From Myxocyprinus asiaticus (taxonomy: Eukaryota > Chordata > Actinopteri > Cypriniformes > Catostomidae), in contig NC_059373.1 of NCBI RefSeq assembly GCF_019703515.2, forward strand, positions 19,182,281-19,246,280: 64,000 nt of DNA, read 5' to 3'. How positions within the stretch are numbered: position 1 is the stretch's first letter; each line of letters starts with the position of its first letter. A program made the translations under genes and the position numbers. Under the pieces are notes generated by a model. That model did no database searches. It saw only the letters and a program-made list of their open reading frames with translations, and was not told the origin of the DNA. Below are positions 1-10,800 of the stretch, piece by piece.

Positions 1-1588
1 CCAGTTCTGCTTTCAGCTAAATACTAACTTCAGTTACTGTGTGTTAATGGAGTTGTAAAACAAGAAAAAGTTTTCCCCTTCTTTTAAAAGCCATAAACGC
101 TCTCGCCAACCTCAAAGCAACATTCTCTGTGTGGGGTCTTTACAAGTTTTTCTTCTGAGAATCAGCTTGTTTTAAGGACTAGCATGCAAGACACATCTCT
201 GGATACTTTGATTCTGTCTAGCATGTGACCTACAGTAGTTCAGAATTTTAGACAAGTCACATCTGTATAACAGACTAACTAACATGGATTCATATCTCTC
301 ACTCTTCTTTCTCTATCTCTTTTGTGACTCTTTTCTAGTTTAAGAATGCATGACTTCACTGTAGTACACTTGCCAGTTCACATGTAATATGCTAATCAAA
401 TCATAAATATGCTGCTATCTAAAACATGGGCTATGTTCTGAATAGAATACTAGCAGTTCAGCATACACTATGTTGCCTTCTGTTATGCTGATAATAGTAA
501 GTCAAACAGTATGCTGAATGTAAAAATGTTTGATTACATTTGGCAATTAGGCTACATTTGTTGGCACATGACCTCATCATGTAGCAAGTTTCATTAACAC
601 AAGTGGCAACCACTTTTCTCAGAAATTCAAGTGGTTATATTGCATTTGTAATCCAATTTAGTCTAAAAACTTTTGGCAGTACTATCAAACAATGAGTCAA
701 GGAGGTGTTAAATGCATTGAGAGCATTACATTTTGTGGGACATGGTTACAAGCACAGTTGTATCCACCTTTTCCTGAAAGCAGAAGTGTTCCACAATTTA
801 TAATGTAAGCCTGTATTTGTTTTTCATTCTCCAATGTTTTCACTCACATCGGCGGATATTTTTAGCGGATAATGTGATATTTAGTGTATTAAATGTTGAA
901 TAATGCCAAATAAAAAAAAACACGTGGATCAATAGTGCCGATATTTTATAGAGTTTCGATGAGCATTTTTTGACTGTGTAGATGACATAAAGCTATGGTC
1001 CAAGGTTAGTTGCACTGAAATCATTAACTACTTCAAATTATTATGACAGCCAACAACTGCACATGTTGAACTTATTTTTACTCCAACTAACACTTAAAAT
1101 GGTTATTGTTCTCCGTCTGGATCACTCGTTCAGATATTTTTTGCATTGTGTCTTATGGAGACCGGAACCAGCAAAACTAAAAATCATATTTAAAAATTAT
1201 AATCAACATGGTACCACCCAGTGGTTGGTCAGGAAAACTGTGGATAATGCATGTTTTGGCAAAGTAGACGGTCTTCTGGGTATTCTATAAATGCTGTTAT
1301 TACATATACTGTGCACTTTATGTATACTCTACACTGCAGAAATAGTAAGTGTGGTATGCTTTTCTGAACATAGCCATCGTGTAGTTGTGCTGCTATTGGG
1401 AATGATTGACTGAAGAACTGTTTGAGGGTGGGAGTTGTTACAGAATTTTTTATAACCTAAAAGAAAAAGGTATACAAATCAGGCATGAATTAAAGTTGAT
1501 TTGTTGCTTTTATTAATAAAAGAGTTTGTTCTGTATTAAAGGTGTGAGTGTATCTAATACTAAGACTTGTGTTTGTGTGTGTTCACAG
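1..1588. other. trio intron (5' part), no feature seen
   Basis: AT-rich non-coding sequence ending in the acceptor at 1588. Short open frames such as 1063-1290 have no recognisable protein features and no splice support. Confidence 0.6.
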
Positions 1589-1836
1589 AGTGAAAGCAGC
1601 AGCAGCAGCAATATCTCCACCATGTTGGTGACTCAGGACTATGTGGCTCTGAAAGAGGATGAGATTAATGTTGGTCAGGGGGAGGTGGTGCAGATCCTTG
1701 CCTCCAATCAGCAGAACATGTTCCTGGTATTCCGTGCCGCCACTGACCAATGCCCGGCCGCCGAGGGCTGGATCCCCGGATACGTGCTGGGCCACACCTC
1801 TGCTATTATCCCTGATGTACCAGAGGGAACCATTAA
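1589..1836 (+). CDS. trio: trio exon: Ser-rich linker and second SH3 domain
   Basis: Acceptor TTCACAG before 1589 and donor AA|GTAAGG after 1836. It encodes five serines in a row and then an SH3 fold ([16 protein letters not shown], ending near [13 protein letters not shown]). It ends in phase 2; the codon is completed by the exon at 9185 to give Lys. Confidence 0.93.
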
Positions 1837-3127
1837 GTAAGGGCACCCCTCTAACCCAGTCTCATAAACCATGCTGTTTTAGTTTTATAAAGTCATAAAA
1901 AGGAAAATATTAAAAAACAGTTCACTCCCCTGCTTGTTATTGATCCCTAGTGGTAATTATCAATTTATAAATTGACATTTTTATATACCTCTCATTTTAT
2001 AAGTTGGTCATTCAACAATGCATACATAGTACAGAGTTCCTACAAGGTGCTTGAAGTACTTGAATTTGGCTTTTACAAATTTAAGTCCTGGAAAACCCTT
2101 GAAAATAGCCATTTTTACATTTTCACAATCAATTGTTACTGGAGGATTTAAAAAAATATATATTTTATAGATACTGCTGTGGCAGATTTAACAAGTATGA
2201 ATCCTTACAACTATCAGTTTTATTTAAAAATTACTCTCCAGGTGAAAAAATTAGATGAGATGTAAAACGTTACGAGATTTGAATGCAGATCAATGGAGGA
2301 TTCAGTTTTGTGAGCCATCTAATGCCCCCTTGTGTACAGAAAGATTTGTGTCTCAGAAAAATAGGTTATTTCTGACAACATTTGGGTCAATATCAAAATA
2401 TATTGACAAACATGTCCCTTGACTTTTTTTGTCATGAAAAAGCTTTCATCATTCTATAACCGAACCTTTTTTTGGGGGGGGGGGCGGGGGGGGGGGGGAT
2501 TTTTCCCCTTTTTCTCCCAATTTGGAATGCCCAATTCCCAGTGTGCTTTAAGTCCTCGTGGTCACGTAGTGATTCGCCTCAATCCAGGTGGCGGAGGACA
2601 AATCCCAGTTGCCTCTGCGTCTGAGACCATCAACCCGTACATCTGTTGTGTGACTTTAGAAAACATGGAACATAACACATGAGTCATGTGAACTACTGTT
2701 TACAGACCCAGTTATTCACTTTTGTTGGAAAGCGAAGTGCTTTTTTAAGGGAGCACACTACAATTGCACATCAGTTTCGTCATGAATGAACCAAGAACTG
2801 TTACTGTGAGAATATGTAGTTAAAGATGCACATTGAGATATGTTGTACTTGTAATAAGTGGTGTTTTATGAAAATAAATTAACTGAATTAATAAAATATT
2901 TTTATTTAAAATGAACAAATAAAGAATTTGTTTTAATGACATCTCGTGCATAGTCCTTGAAAACAAATAAAAATGTGCTTGAAAAGTCCTTGAATTTAAC
3001 TTTGAAGCATCTGTACAAACCCTGATAGTAATAATAAGAAAGTCATCTGTTATCATAATAAAAATTTACAAATATTTGGGTAATATCCTCTACTTAGTCT
3101 ATTTTGTAATTTATGATGTATGTATTT

Positions 3128-3212
<85 letters not shown>

Positions 3213-4782
3213 TATGTGTGTGTGTGTATATATATATACACTAATGAGAGAAAACATTATGACCACATGCCTAATATGATGTTGGTCCTCCGCATGCCGC
3301 CAAAACAGTGCAGACCCGCCAAGGCATGGATTTTACAAGACCCCTGAAGGTGTCCTGTGGTATCTGGCACCAAGACATTAGCAGCAGATCCTTCAAGTCC
3401 TGTAAGTTGCAAGGTGGAACCGCCGTGGATCGGACTTGTTGGTCCAGTACATCCCACAGTTGCTCAATTGGATTGAGATCTAGGGAATTTGGAGGCCAGG
3501 GCAACACCTTGAACTCTTCTTCATGTTCCTCAAACCATTCCTGAACAATGTGTGCAGTGTGGCAGGGCGCATTGTCCTGCTGAAAGAGGCCACTGCCATC
3601 ACGGAATACCAGGGGTGTACCTGGACTGCAACCATGTTTAGGTAGGTGGCAAGAACATTGCCCAGAGCATCACACTCCCTCCACCGGCTTGTCATCTTCC
3701 CACAGTGCATCCTGGTGCCATCACTTCCCCTGGTAAACAGCGCACACGTACACGGTTGTTCACGTGATGTAAAAAAAAAAAAACGGGACTCATCGGACCA
3801 GGTGACCTTCTTCCACTACTCCAAGGTCCAGTTCCGACACTCGCGTGCCCATTGTAGATGCTTTCAATGGTGGACTGTGGTCATCACGGGCACTCTGACC
3901 AGTCTGCGGCTACACAGCCCCATACGCAGCAAGGTGCGATGCACTGTGTGTTGTGACACATTCCTCTCGTAACCATCATTCAAATTTTCTGTGACATCTG
4001 TAGACCCTCTGTCGGTTCAGACATGGTGTATCAAAGTGCCTTTGGCGCCCAACACCCTGTCGCAGGTTTGTGGTTTGTTCCTCCTCAGACCAATGTCCCT
4101 AGGTACTCACCCCACAAGCCTTGCTGTTTCAGAGATGCTCTGACCCAGTCGTCTGGCCATAACAATTGGCCCTTGTCAAAATCAGATCTTTACTCCTGCC
4201 CATTTCTCCTGCGTTCAACACGTTGACTACGAGAACTGATTGTTCGTTTACCATCTAATATACTCAGATCTTGACATGTGGCCTTGTTAGGAGATGATCA
4301 ACATTATTCGCTTCGATATCCAGATATTCTGGTCAAAGTTTCAGAATTTTGCGTGCGATGTGGTGGGCACTCGGGTTTCGTTTTGCCCCAGACTTTGTGT
4401 TCTGGGCGATGGGGTGGTTATCGATGTGGGGGATGGCCATATTGAGAACTGGGTTCTGACCTGTGTGATGATCGCCAGACAGGTTATTTTGAGGGGTTGG
4501 AGGTCAACTGGTGCGCCCCCATATCCGGAGTGGTGCACAGAGATGGGGAGGGTAGTGGCTTATGAGGAGGTGTCATTGGGAACACGGGGGTGATTTAGAT
4601 TTGTTTGTCTGGAAATGGGGCAGGTATTTGGAATTTTGGGGGGGCTCTCGGGTGGGGTGTGAAGAGAGTATCGTAGTATAGTTTTTAAGTGAGTATGATT
4701 ATTACATGTGTTTATGTATATATTTACTTATGTGTGATCACAGGATTGTTTTTTGGGGAGGCGGGGTTGGGGGCTTTAAATG

Positions 4783-4831
<49 letters not shown>

Positions 4832-7800
4832 CACTATATTGCCAAAAGTATTCACTCACCCATCCAAATAATTGAATTCAGGTGTTCCAATCACTTCCAT
4901 GGCTACAGGTGTATAAAATGAAGCACCTAGGCATGCAGACTGCCTCTACAAACATTTGTGAAAGAATGAATGGGCCGCTCTCAGGAGCTCAGTGAATTCC
5001 AGCATGGTACTGTGATAGGATGCCACCTGTGCAACAAGTCCAGTCGTGAAATTTCCTCACTACTAAATATTCCACAGTCAACTGTCAGTGGTATTATAAC
5101 AAAGTGGAAGCGATTGGGAATGACAGCAACTCAGCCACGAAGTGGTAGGCCACGTAAAATGACAGAGCGGGGTCAGCGGATGCTGAGGCAAAGAGGTCAC
5201 CAACTTTCTGCAGAGTCAATCGCTACAGACCTCCAAAGTTCATGTGGCCTTCAGATTAGCTCAAGAACAGTGCGTAGAGAGCTTCATGGAATGAGTTTCC
5301 ATGGCCGAACAGCTGCATCCAAGCCATACATCACCAAGTGCAATGCAAAGCGTCGGATGCAGTGGTGTAAAGCACGCCGCCACTGGACTCTAGAGCAGTG
5401 GAGACGTGTTCTCTGGAGTGACGAATCACGCTTCTCCATCTGGCAATCTGATGGACGAGTCTGGGTTTGGCGGTTGCCAGGAGAACGGTACTTGTCTGAC
5501 TGCATTGTGCCAACTGTGAAGTTTGGTGGAGGGGGGATTATGGTGTGGGGTTGTTTTTCAGGAGCTGGACTTGGCCCCTTAGTTCCAGTGAAAGGAACTC
5601 TGAATGCTTCAGCATACCAAGAGATTTTGGACAATTCCATGCTCCCAACTTTGTGGGAAAAGTTTGGGGATGGCCCCTTCCTGTTCCAACAGGACTGCGC
5701 ACCAGTGCACAAAGCAAGGTCCATAAAGACATGGATGAGCGAGTTTGGTGTGGAAGAACTTGACTGGCCTGCACAGAGACCTGACCTCAACCCGATAGAG
5801 CACCTTTGGGATGAATTAGAGCGAAGACTGCGAGCCAGGCCTTCTCGTCCAACGTCAGTGTCTGACCTCACAAATGCGCTTCTGGAAGAATGGTCAAAAA
5901 TTCCCATAAACACACTCCTAAACCTTGTGGAAAGCCTTCCCAGAAGAGTTGAAGCTATTATAGCTGCAAAGGGTGGGCCGACGTCATATTAAACCCTATG
6001 GATTAAGAATGGGATGTCACTTAAATTCATATGCGTCTAAAGGCAGATGAGCGAATACTTTTGGCAATATAGTGTATGTGTGTGTTTCTTGTTATTATAA
6101 GATTTAATAAAAAATATTAATTACAAAAAAATATTATTTGCTTCACCTGTGAGTGGTCATAATGTTTTGGCTCATCTGTGTAAATAAATAATAGTGCTGT
6201 CAGTCGATTAAAATATTTTATTGCGATCAAATATATTTTTTTCATAGATAATCGTGATTAATTGCAGATTTTGAAAGTGCTAAAATTGGACTTTATTTCT
6301 ATTCCTGTCAAAATGCATTATTTCATTTTTGGGAAAGAAAACAACATTTTTTCAAAAGAAAAAAAACATTTTCCAAAGCATTACATAGGATAAAAACAGA
6401 AATGTACTAAAATAGCACCAATTCAAGTAACATTAAACATTTCCCAAAGTGTAAGTGGGAGGTTGAATAATCCAAGACAGTTTAGAGTGCAACAAGATTA
6501 ATAAATATTTATTTGTTTAATTATTTTTAATTATTATTATGAGTCTAGTGCTCATGGAAAAGATGTGTCTTCAGCCATTTTTTGAAGACAGAAAGGTTAT
6601 CTGCTTCACGGATGGAGTTGGGAAGGTCATTCCACCACCGAGGTACAGTGAAGCCGAAAGTCCAGGAAAGTGATTTGGTGCTTCTTTGTGTTGGTACAAG
6701 ACGCTGCTCATTAGCTGACTGCAGGCTTCTGGTGGGAACGTAATTCTGCAGGAAAAAATTTAGGAATGATTGTATCAGATCCAGTGAGTGTTCAGTATGC
6801 CAGCATCAGAGCCTTGAACTTGATACGTGTAGCAACCGGCAGCCATTATAGAGAGACAAGGAGTGGTGTAACATGGGCTCTCTGTGGTTCATTGAAGACC
6901 AGATGTGTTGCTGCATTCTGGATAATTTGCAGAGGCCTAATTGCGCATACAGGAAGGCCGGCAATGAGAGCGTCACTGTAATCCAGTCCAGATATGACAA
7001 GTGACTGAACAAGGAGTTGTGTGGCTTGTTCAGAAAGGAAGGGTCTTATTTTCCTGATGTTGTAGAGTGTAAATCTACATGATTGTGCTGTCTTTGAGAT
7101 GTGGTCGGTGAAATTGAGTTGGTTTTCGATGATAACCCTTAGATTTCTGACCGTTTTGGAAGGTGTTCTTGTGGATCAACTCAGCTGAACGGTGATGTTG
7201 TGCTCAAGAGCAGGGTTGGCTGGAACAACGAGGAGCTCAGTTTTTGCTAGGTTGAGTTGCAGGTGGTGATTCTTCATCCAGCCTGAGATATCTGCCAAAC
7301 AGGCCGATATTTGAGCCGATACTGAGGGGTCATTGGGCTGGAAAGACAAGTGGAGCTCTATGTCATCAGCGTAGCAGTGGTAAGAGAACCCGTGTGCTTG
7401 AATGATGGGTCGCAGTGATGTTGTGTATATAGCGAAGAGAAGTGTTCCAAGCACTGAGCCCTGAGGCACCCCAGTAATTAAGTGATGTGACTTGGACACC
7501 TCACCACTCCAGCCTACCTACCTGAGAAATAGGTAGTTCCTGTGATGCCCAGAGTAGATAGGGTGGACAGGAGGATCTGATGGTTGATTGTGCCAAATGC
7601 TGCAGATAGGTCCAGTAGAATAAGGACGGATGATCTGGATCCCACTCTCGCCTGTCTCAGCAACTCGGTGATAGATAGCAGGGCAGTCTCGGTGGAATGT
7701 CCACTTTTGAAGCCTGACTGATTGTCACGTAGCAGCTTGTTCTGTGAGAGATAAGCAGAGATCTGATTGAAAACTACCCTTTAAACAGTTTTTGCCATGA

Positions 7801-10800
7801 ATGGGAGTAGAGAGTCTGGTCTGTAATTTTGTACTTGTGTGGGGTTAAGCGCAGGTTTTTAAGAAGTGTAGTTACTCGAGTCTGCATAAATGCTGTGGGA
7901 AAGGTGCCTGTAAGTAGAGATGTGTTAATTATGTGTGTGAGTGCAGGTAGGATGGATGGAGAAATGGCTTGGAGAATGTGAGAAGGAATAGGGTCAAGGG
8001 GGCAAGTTGTGGGGTGGTTTGAGAGGAGTTTAGAGACCTTAGTGTCGGTCAGAGGAGAGAACATGGATATAGAGAAGAGTTGCATACAAGAGATGGGTGT
8101 TTGAGAGGCTGTGGTGCTGAGAAAGTACTGCTGATGGCTGAAAGCTTATCAGTAAAATAAATGCGATGCAGTCATATGCGTTTTTGACCACATTCATATG
8201 TGTTTTTTGTGATCCGATCACATAACGTTTTAGAATCCGTTTAGACCTGTATTTAGCGCTGACTACATGTGATCACCAAAAACATATTATAATACCAGGT
8301 GTCAACGAGGTCTAAATATCTTAAAGGGATAGTTCACCCAAAACTTTAAATTCAGTGATTGTTGACTGACCTCTGTGCTGTTATAACCCCATATTACTTT
8401 CTTTCTTTTTCTAAACACAAAGGGAGAAATTGTGAAAAAAAATTGTGTGCTCAGTGATGTCATACAATGGCAGTTTATGGTGACCACCTCTTCAAGCTTC
8501 AAAAGAAAGTTTTATTCAGAAGTCTAATGAATTATTCCATGAGACCCATGATTGCTCTGAAGGAATATGATAAAGTTTGGTGAGAAACAAACCAAACTCT
8601 AATGTATTCTTTAGTGAAACTTTTGACCGACCATTGTTCTCCTCTGCGCGTTCATGGCAGGGCACAAGAGCAACAGTTATCTGCACCTGCTCGCGAGATG
8701 GTCCACCACAGTGATACTAATAACAGAACACAACGCAGTTGCACACAAACCAGAGAACAGAACTTACTAAACATGTCTGATGAATTTGTAGTTGGAGAAT
8801 AGATGCATTTCTATGCCCAGCCTCATTTGTTTAAAACGGAGTACTCAATCAAACTGAGAGAGATACAGGAAGAGATACTTTATCCATCACTTGATCATTG
8901 ACACGGAATTGTTGCTATGTGTGTTTGTGATATGTATGTCAGTGTAATGTCCTATTGAAATTGCAAGGGTTCTGCCCTATTCCAACCAATGTTTACAATT
9001 TGCACAGAGCTGAATAAAATGTCAAAATCTAATGTGAAACTGGTAAATGCGTTAATCGCATAAAGTGTTTTATTACGTGTTAAACATTTTATATAATCGC
9101 ATGCATTAATGTGTTAATTTCGACAGCTCTAATATATAAGCTGTCTGCATACATTTCAGACTGTCATTTGCTTCTTTCCAGCAGGAAATCTTCATGGCAT
9201 ACGTCCCTCCGCATTCGAAAGAAGTCAGAGAAAAGAGAGAAGGAAGGTAAAAAGGAGACCAAACTGGAAAACGGATACAGGAAATCCAGAGAGGGACTGA
9301 CTAACAAGGTCTATGTGAAGGTAACTCAAATTTACAGACATACAAACCTTCATGTAACTTCCTGAATATCTAGATTTTTTCATATTCGGAAAGCTAAATA
9401 CTCAAAACGTTGCTCTCTGTTTTGCAGCTTCTAAATCCCAATTATATCTATGATGGTAAGTTATTGATTTTACACATGTTCATCATTCTGTTTATTTAGA
9501 AGTATTTACAGTCACAATCATATCTAAAGCAGGATATTAAATTAATATTTTTTTTTCTCCAGTTCCCCCGGAGATCCTCATCCCACTGAGTGATGTGACG
9601 TGTGATAAAGGAGAGTGTATTACCCTAAGGTGTAAAGTGTGTGGCTGCCCCAAAGCCACAGTCACCTGGAAGGGACCGGACCAGAAAACACTCACCAACA
9701 ACGATCACTTCAGCGTAGCCTACAGGTGCAGACAAAATACAAGAATGTCTTTCATATTCTCTGGCTAATCAAATGGTAAAGTTTCATCTATAATATAATT
9801 CCTCTGCCTGCAATTTAGTGAGACTGGTGAGGCCACGTTGCGTATTGTGGGTGTGAACTCCGAGGATGACGGCGTGTACACTTGCATTGCTTCAAATGAT
9901 GTAGGGAGTGTGACATCATCAGCCAGCCTCAGAGTCTTGGGTAAGAAAATGTTCCCGCTCAGACTCAATCCAGCATTGCAAACAGTGCACTTAGTGTAAA
10001 TAAAGATATTAGAGATTTACTTTAGCAAGGCTGTGAGCTTATCCAGACTGTCTTTCTCAGGAACTACCAATGATGGAATCCGAGTAACATGGAAAGACAA
10101 CTTTGAGTCTTTCTACACTGAGGTGGCTGAGCTGGGCAGGTGAGACACATGGGAATTTATACACAGAATTTTGAAATCAAATGGATTCCCTTACAGAAAT
10201 ATAGAGAGTGGTCTTGCAAAGATTTTTGGCAATTATGTGGGGAATATGTTGTAAGTGTCTGTGTAACATCCGAGACAACTGCTACAGTATATCAGCTAGC
10301 ATAACATTAAAAATTACAATGTGCATCTTTAACTGCAAATTTGGAGTAAATAAAAATTTTTTGCAATGGTGGTCTCCAAATCATTCCTTGAAATTGTTTT
10401 GTGCAAAGTTTTTTGGTACTGATGTCAGTTGTCATGAATCATGGAGAATGGGCCAGTATTGTAATTATAATTATGGTTCCTCTATCTCTCAGGGGACGGT
10501 TCTCTGTAGTGAAACGCTGTGACCAGAGGGGGTCAAAGCGCACTGTGGCGGTCAAATTTGTGAATAAGAAACTCATGAAGCGAGACCAGGTCACCCACGA
10601 GTTCAGAATCCTACAGAGACTCCAGCACCCGCACGTTGTCAGACTACTGGACACCTTTGAGACCTCCAGCTGCTATGCGCTGGTCCTTGACATGTGAGAA
10701 CTCACACACACACTCCTTGCTATCAGTGTGAACTGTTTCACACTCATGCATATATATTAGGCTGCTGTGGAAGTGTTCCTGACCGTGTGTATTGTGTGAT

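Larger units (their letters stand above)
4315..6132 (+). mobile_element. 5'-truncated L1/Tx1-like LINE, 3' end, inside the Tc1-like element
   Basis: It is bounded by a 12-bp target duplication ATTATTYGCTTC (4303-4314 and 6133-6144, one mismatch) and ends in an A-rich tail at about 6124-6132. The translated part ([20 protein letters not shown], then [12 protein letters not shown]) matches the ends of the two larger LINEs at 19630-25199 and 32592-40481. Its 3' untranslated part contains a (TG)n(TA)n tract that took in a second Tc1-like element. Confidence 0.85.
3239..6180 (-). mobile_element. old degenerate Tc1-like transposon, split by a LINE insertion
   Basis: The ends are imperfect inverted repeats: left CACTAATGAGAGAAAACATT, right (minus strand) CACAGATGAGCCAAAACATT, followed on both by ATGACCAC, and flanked by TA. 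The minus strand carries a decayed transposase: the C-terminal [12 protein letters not shown] and a final GGPTSY are readable around 3271-3507, with further fragments to about 4210 in shifting frames. It is interrupted at 4314/6133 by a 5'-truncated LINE. Confidence 0.85.
6194..9130. mobile_element. candidate non-autonomous DNA element hosting an L2-like LINE
   Basis: The left edge (AGTGCTGTCAGTCGATTAAA) and right edge (minus strand AGAGCTGTCGAAATTAACAC) look like diverged inverted ends, with GCGATTAA/GCATTAAT-type AT-rich repeats inside both. No clean target duplication is visible, so the boundaries are approximate. Confidence 0.4.

Noticed and set aside
3053..3347. Open frames made of Tyr-Ile repeats on both strands
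   Set aside because: They are translations of a (TA)n(TG)n microsatellite.
5284..5913. 209-codon minus-strand frame opposite the Tc1-like transposase (and the same at 34222-34851)
   Set aside because: It is the antisense shadow of the transposase. It recurs only because the transposon copies are similar, and has no domain of its own.
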